Under the pieces are notes generated by a model. That model saw only the letters and a list, made by a program, of their open reading frames with translations. It was not told where the DNA came from and did not search any database. This document shows positions 8,855 through 16,009 of a stretch of 54,181 nucleotides of DNA, one piece after another (position 1 is the stretch's first letter; the number at the start of each line of letters is the position of its first letter). The stretch is taken from the NCBI GenBank assembly GCA_035540975.1, contig DATLFN010000029.1, positions 1 to 54,181 on the forward strand. The letters run 5' to 3'. Position numbers and translations under genes: made by a program. The stretch is from Acidimicrobiales bacterium. GTDB lineage: Bacteria; Actinomycetota; Acidimicrobiia; Acidimicrobiales; GCA-2861595.

Positions 8855-9877
8855 TCACCGGGAGCGCAGCCCGGCGGCCGAGGCCAGCAGCTCGTAGGAG
8901 CGCAGGCGGGCCGCCGGGTCGTGGCAGACGGTGACGACGAGCACCTCGTCCACCCCGAACGCCGCCGCCAGGCGGGCCAGCTGGCCGACCACCCGGTCGG
9001 GCCCGCCGACCACGAGGCGGCCGCGGTCCTGGGCCAGGCGGGCGCGGCGGGCCGGGTCGAGGGCGGCCACCGCGGCCTGCGCGTCGTCCACCGAGGGAAC
9101 CGGCCCCCGCTGCTCCTCGGGCGAGAGGCGCCACACCAGGCCGCTCAGGGCCAGCCGCTCGGCCGCCTCGTCGGTGTCGGCGCACACGGCGGCCACCGCC
9201 ACGTTCACCCGGGGCTCGGTATCGGCGGCCGACGGGCGGAAGTTGCGGCGGTAGCGGCCGACGACCTGCGGCCCGAAGTCGGGGGTGATGAAGTGGGCGA
9301 AGGAGTAGGGGAGGCCCAGGGCGGCGGCCAGGCCGGCGCTGTGGGGACTCGACCCCAGCAGCCAGACGTCGGGCCCGTCGCCGGGGCCGGGCATGGCCCG
9401 CACGGCGGCGGCGGGATGGCCGGGCTCGAGGCCGCCGCCCAGCCACCCGAGGAGGTCGACCACCCGGCGGGGGAAGTGCTCGTCGCCGTACGCCGTGGGG
9501 CCGGGCCGGAGGGCGGCGGTGGCCACCGGGTCGGCGCCGGCGGCGCGGCCGATGCCGAGGTCGATCCGCCCCGGGAACAGGGCCGACAGGACGCCGAAGG
9601 CCTCCGCCACCTTCAGCGGGCTGTAGTGGGAGAGCATGACGCCGCCCGAGCCGACCCGGATGCGGGAGGTGGCCGACGCCACCTGGGCCGCCAGCACCTC
9701 GGGTGCGGTGCCGGCCAGGCCGACGACGCCGTGGTGCTCGGCCAGCCAGTACCGCGAGTAGCCCAGCTCGTCCGCCGCCCGGGCCAGGTCGACGGTGTGG
9801 CGCAGGGCGGCGGCCGGCGTCGTCCCCGCCGGCACCGGCGACTGGTCGAGGACCCCGAGGCGCAGGGGCGCCGTCAG
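8855..9877 (-). CDS. LLM-class flavin-dependent monooxygenase (luciferase-like), CTG start
   Basis: 340 aa TIM-barrel flavoprotein using FMN or F420. Family hallmarks: opening LGVLDQSPV, YWLAEHHG near residue 50, RIRVGSGGVML, FPGRIDLGIGRA, and a terminal region with VGGPDRVVGQL. The substrate cannot be read. Start choice: homology demands the N-terminus TAPLRLGVLDQSPV, and the only codon there is CTG 9877, which overlaps the preceding gene's stop as CTGA; no ATG, GTG or TTG lies nearby in frame. Coupled reinitiation at CTG is therefore likely. The long open frame further upstream is antisense to the GNAT gene and unlike the family. Confidence 0.85.
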   Translation of the reverse strand: MTAPLRLGVLDQSPVPAGTTPAAALRHTVDLARAADELGYSRYWLAEHHGVVGLAGTAPEVLAAQVASATSRIRVGSGGVMLSHYSPLKVAEAFGVLSALFPGRIDLGIGRAAGADPVATAALRPGPTAYGDEHFPRRVVDLLGWLGGGLEPGHPAAAVRAMPGPGDGPDVWLLGSSPHSAGLAAALGLPYSFAHFITPDFGPQVVGRYRRNFRPSAADTEPRVNVAVAAVCADTDEAAERLALSGLVWRLSPEEQRGPVPSVDDAQAAVAALDPARRARLAQDRGRLVVGGPDRVVGQLARLAAAFGVDEVLVVTVCHDPAARLRSYELLASAAGLRSR

Positions 9878-10086
9878 GAGGCGGGCTCGCTGGGCAGCCG
9901 GGCCCGGATGGCGGCGTCCACCAGCCGGCGCGCCCGCCCGGCGCCCGCCAGCGCGGGAGGCAGCTCCAGGCGACGGGTGTTCGACGTCACCTCCGCTTGC
10001 ACGTCCGCCAGTGTGGCCGACCGCAGCGCGTACGGGCGCCCGCCGACCGGTGCCAGAGCGGCGCGGCTGCCACCCGGGCCGCCCAT
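9874..10086 (-). CDS. Short unknown protein coupled to the LLM monooxygenase
   Basis: 70 aa if it starts at ATG 10086. Contains LRSATLADVQAEVTSNTRRLELPPAL and an Ala/Arg-rich helix near the end; no family recognised. Its stop TGA overlaps the CTG start of the monooxygenase, which supports it being translated. The start is uncertain: ATG 10086 is the reverse reading of the same CCATGG that holds the GNAT start, and a longer frame would run antisense into that gene. A GTG near 10001 is another option. Confidence 0.45.
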   Translation of the reverse strand: MGGPGGSRAALAPVGGRPYALRSATLADVQAEVTSNTRRLELPPALAGAGRARRLVDAAIRARLPSEPAS

Positions 10087-10624
10087 GGGCCACGCTGGCG
10101 CGGTGGTCGCCGAGCGCGCCTCGCCCCGCTTCACCGTCCGACGGGCCACCGCGGCCGACGTCGAGCCGCTGGTGGACCTGTTCGTCGCGGTCGCCGCCGA
10201 AGGCCGCTGGATCGGCCGTGAGGTTGTCGACCGGAGCGAGCGTCACGCCGAGCTCATGGCCGCCCTGGCGTCCCCCGACGACGGCGTGTTCGTGGCCGAG
10301 GCGGCGGGCGGCGTGATCGGGCACCTCGGGATCGTCCGGCGCCGCTACGGCGTGGCCGACCTGGGGATGATGGTCGCCGAGGGATGGCGGGGCCGGGGAG
10401 TCGGCTCCGCCCTGCTGGCCGCCGGCCTCGGGTGGGCGCGGGAGGCCGGTGCCCACAAGGCCGCCCTCCGGGTGTGGCCCCACAACGAGGCGGCGCGTCG
10501 CCTCTACCGCAGGTTCGGCTTCGTCGAGGAGGGCCGGCTGCGCCGGCACTACCGGCGTCGCAACGGCGAGCTGTGGGACGCCGTGGTGATGGGGCTGGTG
10601 CTGGACGAGGGCCCTCGCGGGTGA
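10085..10624 (+). CDS. GNAT N-acetyltransferase
   Basis: 179 aa from ATG 10085; GTG 10103 is an alternative. A GCN5-type acetyltransferase: strand FTVRRATAADVEPLVDLF, GVIGHLGIV, the acetyl-CoA loop WRGRGVGSALLAAGL (RGxGxG/A), then HNEAARRLYRRFGFVEEGRLRRHYRR typical of RimJ/RimL-like or general N-acetyltransferases. The acceptor is unknown. Convergent with mobA, only 10 bases between stops. Confidence 0.88.
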   Translation: MGHAGAVVAERASPRFTVRRATAADVEPLVDLFVAVAAEGRWIGREVVDRSERHAELMAALASPDDGVFVAEAAGGVIGHLGIVRRRYGVADLGMMVAEGWRGRGVGSALLAAGLGWAREAGAHKAALRVWPHNEAARRLYRRFGFVEEGRLRRHYRRRNGELWDAVVMGLVLDEGPRG

Positions 10625-10634
10625 GGGCGGCGGC

Positions 10635-11207
10635 TCAGCCGGTCGGCGCACGCAGGCGGGCCCGCTCCAGGTCGTCCGCCGTGTTGACGTTGAACAGCTC
10701 GTCGCCCTCGACGGCCACCGTCGTGGCTTCCAGCTCGTCCAGGAGGGTGGTCATGCGGCGGACGCCGCGGGCGATGAGGCGCTCGCACGCGTCGAGGGCG
10801 GCGGTGCGCGGGTAGCGGGCGCACAGGGGCTGGGGGCGGGCGTCGGCGGCGGCGACGGCCAGCCCGGGCGGCACGGCGAGCAGCCGGTCGAGGACGGGGC
10901 CGGCGAAGGGGAGGTCGCAGGCGAGCACGAGCACGTCTTCCGCGTCCACCTGCGACAGGCCGGTGGCCAGGGCGTTCATCGGGCCCCGTGCCCCTTCGCG
11001 GTCGAGCACCACGGGAACGTCCAGGGTCGGCAGGAGGACGCCGGGCCGGGACACCACGACGACGGGTTCGCAGCGGGCGCCCACCGCGTCGACGGCCCGC
11101 TCGACCAGGGTGCGTCCCCGCATCACGACGCCGGCCTTGGCGCGGCCGAGGCGGGTGCCGCCGCCCCCGGCCAGGACGAGCCCCGCCACGGGTGGGTCGG
11201 CTGCCAT
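10635..11207 (-). CDS. mobA: Molybdenum cofactor guanylyltransferase
   Basis: 190 aa. Transfers GMP from GTP to molybdopterin to make the guanine dinucleotide cofactor. The N-terminal nucleotide loop reads LAGGGGTRLGRAKA, followed by VVVSRPG, EGARGPMNALATGL and the metal-binding LVLACDLPF; the C-terminus has FNVNTADDLERAR. The ATG at 11207 is supported by TACCGT (11215-11220, minus strand) exactly 7 bases upstream, a leaderless promoter arrangement. It fits fdhD at 5703 in serving a molybdoenzyme located elsewhere. Confidence 0.92.
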   Translation of the reverse strand: MAADPPVAGLVLAGGGGTRLGRAKAGVVMRGRTLVERAVDAVGARCEPVVVVSRPGVLLPTLDVPVVLDREGARGPMNALATGLSQVDAEDVLVLACDLPFAGPVLDRLLAVPPGLAVAAADARPQPLCARYPRTAALDACERLIARGVRRMTTLLDELEATTVAVEGDELFNVNTADDLERARLRAPTG

Positions 11208-11214
11208 GGCCGCG

Positions 11215-11220
11215 ACGGTA
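11215..11220 (-). promoter_or_regulatory. -10 element of mobA
   Basis: TACCGT on the minus strand, seven bases before ATG 11207; predicts a leaderless transcript. Confidence 0.6.
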
Positions 11221-11394
11221 GCGAAGGGCCCCGGACGGGCGGGCGACCCCCGGGGGATCGCTGGCTCGGGGCGGCCGGGGGGTCTAGGGTGCGGCCGAGC
11301 AGCGTTGGTGGCGCTGTCGACCGGATCACCGGGGCATCGGGCCGCGGCACGACCGGCTGGCTGCCCTGCCCGCGAACCGTCCGGAGGCCCGACC

Positions 11395-11616
11395 GTGAGC
11401 ACCGCAGTGCAGCCCATCGAGCCCCCGGCCGGCCGCCGCCCCTTGCCCTGGGCGCCCATCGCCGCCGTGGTCCTCGTCGTGCTGGCACTTCTCCTCGCCA
11501 TCCCCATGGCGCCGCCGCCCGACGACCGGCCCCGCCCGGCCGCCTCGGTGGGCGGTCCCGCTGCCGGCGCCGGCGCCGCGCCGGCGCCCGCCGTGCGTCC
11601 CGCCCCCACTCCCTGA
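11395..11616 (+). CDS. Small single-pass membrane protein, unknown
   Basis: 73 aa, GTG start with GGAGG about 9 bases upstream. A polar Pro-rich N-terminus (~18 residues) is followed by one hydrophobic helix (about 19-38, PIAAVVLVVLALLLAIP) and a Pro/Ala-rich tail (APAPAVRPAPTP). No family recognised; it could anchor or tether something at the membrane surface. It sits alone, divergent from mobA and convergent with valS. The good ribosome site and the TM pattern are the evidence that it is real. Confidence 0.6.
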   Translation: MSTAVQPIEPPAGRRPLPWAPIAAVVLVVLALLLAIPMAPPPDDRPRPAASVGGPAAGAGAAPAPAVRPAPTP

Positions 11617-11683
11617 CCCTCGGTGGTCGGCAGCCGGAGGGGGCCCGGCTGCGGCGGCGAGCGGGGCCCACGGGCCCTGGCCG

Positions 11684-14197
11684 TCACGTGGTCGGCTGGG
11701 AAACCGCCGGAGGGGCGAGGGTCACGTCCAGGGACGGCTCCTCGGCCTCCTCGAACCGCAGCTCGGCCAGCGACCCGGCGTCGCGCAGGTCGCCCTCGGC
11801 GGCACGCAGGGCGGCCAGCCGGTCGGGCCGGTCCCGCACCACCAGCAGCTCGACGCCCGCCCGCTGCGAGAGCTTGGCCTCGCTCTTGGCCTTGCGGAGG
11901 GCCCGCAGGGCGGCGCTGGCGGTGTCGAGGACCGACGGGTCGGCGCCGTCGCCGGCGGACAGCTCGGCCGCCTCGGGCCAGCGGGCGCGGTGGACCGACC
12001 CCTGCTGCCACCAGGACCAGACCTCCTCGGCGACGAAGGGCAGGAACGGTGCGAACAGGCGGTGGAACACCGACAGGGCGAGGCGCAGGGTGGCCGTGGC
12101 CGAGGCCCCGTCGGCGCCACCCCGGTAGGCGCGGTTCTTCACCAGCTCCACGAAGTCGTCGCAGAAGGCCCAGAAGGCGGACTCGGTGCGCTCCAGGGCG
12201 CGGGCATAGTCGTAGCCCTCGAAGGCGGCCGTGCAGTCGTCGACCAGGCGGGACAGCCCGCCCAGCAGCGCCCGGTCGACGGGCGCCGCCGGGTCGCCGC
12301 CCCCGTCCGGCAGCGACAGGACGAACTTCGAAGCGTTGAGGACCTTGATGGCCAGGCGCCGGCCGTTCTTCATCTGGTTCTCGTCGAACGCCGTGTCGGT
12401 GCCCGGCCGCCCGCTGGACGCCCAGTAGCGCACCGCGTCGGACCCGTACTTCTCCAGCAGGGCGATGGGCGTCACGACGTTGCCCTTCGACTTGGACATC
12501 TTCTTGCGGTCGGGGTCGAGGATCCACCCCGAGATGGCGGCGTCGGTCCACGGCAGCGACCCGTGCTCGTGCCACGAGCGGACGACGGTGGAGAAGAGCC
12601 AGGTGCGGATGATGTCGTGGCCCTGGGGGCGGACGTCGTAGGGGAACACCATGGCGAAGAGCTCGTCGTCGTCCCCCCAGCCTCCCGCCAGCTGGGGGGT
12701 CAGCGACGAAGTGGCCCACGTGTCCATCACGTCGGGGTCGGCGGTGAAGCCACCGGGCGCGTCGCGCTGGTCCTCGGTGTAGCCGTCGGGCACCTCGGTG
12801 GACGGGTCGACGGGCAGGCGCCCGGCGGCCGCCGGCAGCGGAGAGGAGAAGTCGGGCTCGCCGTCGTCGCCCACCGGGTACCAGAGGGGGAAGGGGACGC
12901 CGAAGAAGCGCTGCCGGCTGATGAGCCAGTCGCTGTTGAGCCCTTCCACCCAGTTCTCGTAGCGGGCCCGCATGAACCCGGGATGCCAGCGGAGGTCGCG
13001 GCCCAGCCGCTGCAGCGATTCCTTGTGGTCGAGGACGTCGATGAACCACTGGCGGCTGGTGACGATCTCCAGCGGCCGGTCCCCCTTCTCGAAGAACTTG
13101 ACCGGGTGGGTGATGGGCCGGGGCTCGCCGATCAGGTCCCCGCTCGCCTTCAGGCGCTCGACGATGCGGGCGCGGGCCTGCTTGATGCTGGCGCCGGCCA
13201 GCTCCTGCCACGCCTCCCCGTCGGGGACGCCGTCGGGCGGCGCGGCGACGACCCGGCCATCGCGCCCGACCATGCTGCGCACGGGGAGGCCGAGCTCGCG
13301 CCACCACACCACGTCGGTGACGTCCCCGAAGGTGCAGATCATGGCGATGCCCGAGCCCTTCTCGGGGTCGGCCAGCTCGTGGGCCAGGACGGGGACCTCC
13401 ACGCCGAACAGGGGCGTGCGGACGGTGGAGCCGAACCGGGGCCGGTAGCGGGCGTCGTCGGGATGGGCGACCAGGGCGACGCACGCCGGGATCAGCTCCG
13501 GCCGGGTGGTCTCGATCTCGATGTCGTCGAAGCGGATGCGGTGGTACGCCCCCGGCTGCTCGCGGTCCTCCAGCTCGGCCTGGGCGACGGCGGTCTGGAA
13601 GTCGACGTCCCACAGCGTGGGCGCCACCTGCTGGTAGGCCAGGCCCTTCTCCAGCAGGCGCAGGAACCCGAGCTGGGCGACCTTCTGGGCCCGTTCGCCG
13701 ATGGTGGTGTACGTCGTCGTCCAGTCGACGGACAGCCCGAGGCGCCGGAACAGCTCCTCGAAGGCCCGCTCGTCCTCGGCCGTGAGCCGGTGGCACAGCT
13801 CGACGAAGTTCGGCCGCGACACCGGGACGGCGTGCCGGGCCGACGGCCCCGGCGGCTCCAACGCCGCGTCGTAGGGGAGGTGGGGGTCGCACCGGACCCC
13901 GAAGTAGTTCTGGACGCGGCGCTCGGTGGGCAGGCCGTTGTCGTCCCAGCCGATGGGATAGAAGACCTGCTTCCCCCGCATGCGCCGGTAGCGGGCGACG
14001 GTGTCGGTGTGGGTGTACGAGAAGACGTGGCCGACGTGGAGCGACCCGCTGACCGTGGGCGGCGGCGTGTCCACCGCGAACACCGCGGCACGGGGCCCGC
14101 GGCGCTCGAAGCGGTAGACGCCCCGCTCCTCCCAGTGCGCGGCCCAGCGCGCCTCCAGGCCTTCGAGGGACGGTTTTTCGGGGACGTTGGCGGCCAT
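11684..14197 (-). CDS. valS: Valyl-tRNA synthetase
   Basis: 837 aa class I synthetase that charges tRNA-Val. HIGH motif SGSLHVGHV near residue 55, WDDNGLPTERRVQ, an editing domain in the middle, and KMSKSKGNV near 577, then the anticodon-binding domain. It ends soon after that domain without a clear C-terminal coiled-coil arm, like the other actinobacterial enzymes of this branch. The start at 14197 gives the family N-terminus (MAANVPEKPSLEGLEARW); the frame upstream of it overlaps cysS and is not used. Only 20 bases separate the start codons of valS and the divergent cysS. Confidence 0.97.
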   Translation of the reverse strand: MAANVPEKPSLEGLEARWAAHWEERGVYRFERRGPRAAVFAVDTPPPTVSGSLHVGHVFSYTHTDTVARYRRMRGKQVFYPIGWDDNGLPTERRVQNYFGVRCDPHLPYDAALEPPGPSARHAVPVSRPNFVELCHRLTAEDERAFEELFRRLGLSVDWTTTYTTIGERAQKVAQLGFLRLLEKGLAYQQVAPTLWDVDFQTAVAQAELEDREQPGAYHRIRFDDIEIETTRPELIPACVALVAHPDDARYRPRFGSTVRTPLFGVEVPVLAHELADPEKGSGIAMICTFGDVTDVVWWRELGLPVRSMVGRDGRVVAAPPDGVPDGEAWQELAGASIKQARARIVERLKASGDLIGEPRPITHPVKFFEKGDRPLEIVTSRQWFIDVLDHKESLQRLGRDLRWHPGFMRARYENWVEGLNSDWLISRQRFFGVPFPLWYPVGDDGEPDFSSPLPAAAGRLPVDPSTEVPDGYTEDQRDAPGGFTADPDVMDTWATSSLTPQLAGGWGDDDELFAMVFPYDVRPQGHDIIRTWLFSTVVRSWHEHGSLPWTDAAISGWILDPDRKKMSKSKGNVVTPIALLEKYGSDAVRYWASSGRPGTDTAFDENQMKNGRRLAIKVLNASKFVLSLPDGGGDPAAPVDRALLGGLSRLVDDCTAAFEGYDYARALERTESAFWAFCDDFVELVKNRAYRGGADGASATATLRLALSVFHRLFAPFLPFVAEEVWSWWQQGSVHRARWPEAAELSAGDGADPSVLDTASAALRALRKAKSEAKLSQRAGVELLVVRDRPDRLAALRAAEGDLRDAGSLAELRFEEAEEPSLDVTLAPPAVSQPTT

Positions 14198-14205
14198 GAT
14201 GGGGT

Positions 14206-14212
14206 TACCGTA
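14206..14212. promoter_or_regulatory. Shared bidirectional -10 element between valS and cysS
   Basis: The 7-bp sequence TACCGTA reads TACCGT on the plus strand (14206-14211) and TACGGT on the minus strand (14212-14207). With the usual 6-base spacing, plus-strand transcription starts exactly at the cysS GTG (14218); minus-strand transcription starts at 14200, leaving a 3-base leader before the valS ATG. No ribosome site exists for either gene, which agrees with leaderless initiation. Confidence 0.7.
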
Positions 14213-14217
14213 CCCGG

Positions 14218-15579
14218 GTGCTCCGGCTCCACGACACTGCATTCGGCGCCGCACGCGAGCTGGCCCTGCGCGATCCGGGCAAGGTGTCGATGTACGTCTG
14301 CGGGCCAACCGTGTACGGCCTGCCCCACATCGGCCACGGCCGCCAGCTCCTCGTCTACGACGTCCTGCGGCGGTACCTGGAGTGGTGCGGGTTCGAGGTC
14401 CACCACGTCTCGAACATCACCGACGTGGACGACAACATCATCGGGCGGGCCAACCGCGAGGGACGCACCGAGCCCGAGGTGGCGGCCGAGTTCGAGAAGG
14501 CGTGGTACGACGCGGTGGACGCCCTCGGCGTCCTCCGGCCCCACGACGACCCCCACGCCACGGCGTACGTCCCCGAGATGGTCGAGCTGATCGGGCGGCT
14601 GGTCGAGGCCGGCATCGCCTACGAGACGAGTGACGGCGTGTACTTCGGCGTCGAGTCGGTCGACGGCTACGGCCTCCTCGCCGGCCAGTCCCTCGAGTCG
14701 ATGCGCGCCGGCGAGCGGGTCGAGGTGGTGGACGAGAAGCGCTCGCCCGCCGACTTCGCCTTGTGGAAGAAGGCCAAGCCGGACGAGCCGTCGTGGCCGT
14801 CTCCGTGGGGCGACGGGCGGCCCGGGTGGCACACCGAGTGCGTGGTGATGTCGCTCAAGCTCCTGGGCGACGGGTTCGACCTGCACGCCGGCGGCATGGA
14901 CCTGCGATTCCCCCACCACGAGAACGAGCGGGCCCAGGCCGCTGCCCTGGGCAAGACCTTCGCCCGCCACTGGATGCACCACGCCTTCGTGGAGATGGGC
15001 GGCGAGAAGATGTCGAAGTCGCTCGGCAACTTCGTCACCCTCACCGACCTCGTCGAGCGCACCGACCCGCGTGCCTACCGCCTGCTCGTCCTCCAGTCCC
15101 ACTATCGCTCGCCCCTCGAGGTCCTGCCCGGCACCGTCGAGCGGGCCGAGCGCACCCTCGCCAAGCTGGACGACCTCAACCGGCGGTGGGAGTCGCTGGG
15201 CGACCGCCGGCCGGCGGCGGAGCCGGACCCGGCCGCCCTCGACCGCTTCCGCGCCCTGATGGACGACGACCTCGCCACGCCGGCGGTCACCGGCCTGCTG
15301 TTCGACCTCGTCGGCGCGGCCAACGTCTCCCTGGCCGCCGCCGATGTCGCCGCCGCCGCCCCCACGGTGGCCGCCGTGCTCGAGATCGCCGGCGCCCTGG
15401 GGCTGGCGCCCCGGGCCGCCGACACGCTGGTGGACGACGAGACGGCCCGCCTCGTCGCGGAGCGTGACGAGGCCCGCGCGGCGCGCGATTTCGCCCGCAG
15501 CGACGCGCTCAGGGAGCGCCTCACCGCTCTCGGCTGGGTCGTCCAGGACACCCCGGGGGGCACGACGGTCCACCGCTGA
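14218..15579 (+). CDS. cysS: Cysteinyl-tRNA synthetase
   Basis: 453 aa. Charges tRNA-Cys. HIGH motif LPHIGHGRQ near residue 37 preceded by the zinc Cys in YVCGPTVYG; further zinc ligands in HTECVV and FPHHENE; EKMSKSLGNF near 263; a C-terminal DALR-type anticodon domain with DFARSDALRERLTALGW. The close paralogue MshC (cysteine:glucosaminyl-inositol ligase) was considered, but the full C-terminal domain and length favour CysS. Start GTG 14218 coincides with the predicted transcription start, so the mRNA is leaderless. Confidence 0.95.
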   Translation: MLRLHDTAFGAARELALRDPGKVSMYVCGPTVYGLPHIGHGRQLLVYDVLRRYLEWCGFEVHHVSNITDVDDNIIGRANREGRTEPEVAAEFEKAWYDAVDALGVLRPHDDPHATAYVPEMVELIGRLVEAGIAYETSDGVYFGVESVDGYGLLAGQSLESMRAGERVEVVDEKRSPADFALWKKAKPDEPSWPSPWGDGRPGWHTECVVMSLKLLGDGFDLHAGGMDLRFPHHENERAQAAALGKTFARHWMHHAFVEMGGEKMSKSLGNFVTLTDLVERTDPRAYRLLVLQSHYRSPLEVLPGTVERAERTLAKLDDLNRRWESLGDRRPAAEPDPAALDRFRALMDDDLATPAVTGLLFDLVGAANVSLAAADVAAAAPTVAAVLEIAGALGLAPRAADTLVDDETARLVAERDEARAARDFARSDALRERLTALGWVVQDTPGGTTVHR

Positions 15580-15585
15580 CGACCG

Positions 15586-15614
15586 TTTGCCTCGGCGGGC
15601 GCGGCTGCTAACGT
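15586..15614 (+). promoter_or_regulatory. Promoter of the cold-shock gene
   Basis: TTTGCC (15586-15591), 17 bases, TAACGT (15609-15614). Transcription would start near 15621, giving a leader of about 85 bases before the GTG at 15706, long enough for the temperature-responsive 5' UTR usual in cold-shock genes. It begins only 6 bases after the cysS stop. Confidence 0.6.
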
Positions 15615-15705
15615 CTTTCGCTGGAGACTTGCTGCATCGCACGACGCAGTCGCACGGAGGGCATTCTCCTCACAAGCAGTCCAACAAGTAAGGAGGATCG
15701 CCATC

Positions 15706-15906
15706 GTGGCGACCGGAACGGTCAAGTGGTTCAACGCCGAAAAGGGCTACGGCTTCATCTCGCAGTCCGAGGGCGCAGACGTCTTCGTTCACTTCAGCGC
15801 CATCCAGACCAACGGCTACCGCTCCCTCGAGGAGGGCCAGCAGGTCGAGTTCGAGGTCCAGGAAGGTCCCAAGGGCCTTCAGGCAGCCAGCGTCCGTCCG
15901 CTCTGA
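15706..15906 (+). CDS. cspA: Cold-shock domain protein
   Basis: 66 aa OB-fold nucleic-acid chaperone. RNP1 motif GYGFI and RNP2 motif DVFVHFSAI are present; length is the family's standard. GTG start with AAGGAGGA 8 bases upstream. It binds single-stranded RNA or DNA and melts structure at low temperature or during stress. Own promoter with a long leader upstream and an intrinsic terminator at 15956-15986 downstream, so a single-gene unit. Confidence 0.97.
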   Translation: MATGTVKWFNAEKGYGFISQSEGADVFVHFSAIQTNGYRSLEEGQQVEFEVQEGPKGLQAASVRPL

Positions 15907-15955
15907 CCCGCCGCCCCCCGAGCGCGGGGCATCTCGGAGCAATTTCGAGCGTTCG

Positions 15956-15986
15956 AGCCTCCGGCCAAGCGGCCGGGGGCTCTTTC
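15956..15986 (+). terminator. Intrinsic terminator after the cold-shock gene
   Basis: An 11-bp stem (15956-15966 with 15971-15981, one G:T pair) closed by a 4-base loop and followed by a short T-containing run (CTTTCG). Lies 50 bases past the cold-shock stop and before the convergent sigma gene. Confidence 0.75.
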
Positions 15987-16009
15987 GCGTGCACTCCCGA
16001 GCCGCCTCT

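Noticed and set aside
7616-10084. A very long plus-strand open frame running into the GNAT gene
   Set aside because: Antisense to the GAF-ANTAR and LLM genes; only the last 179 codons from ATG 10085 are protein-like.
11990-14590. A 2.6-kb open frame on the plus strand opposite valS
   Set aside because: Shadow of a GC-rich coding strand: the translation is repetitive Gly/Val/Asp/Arg with no fold, while the other strand has full synthetase motifs.
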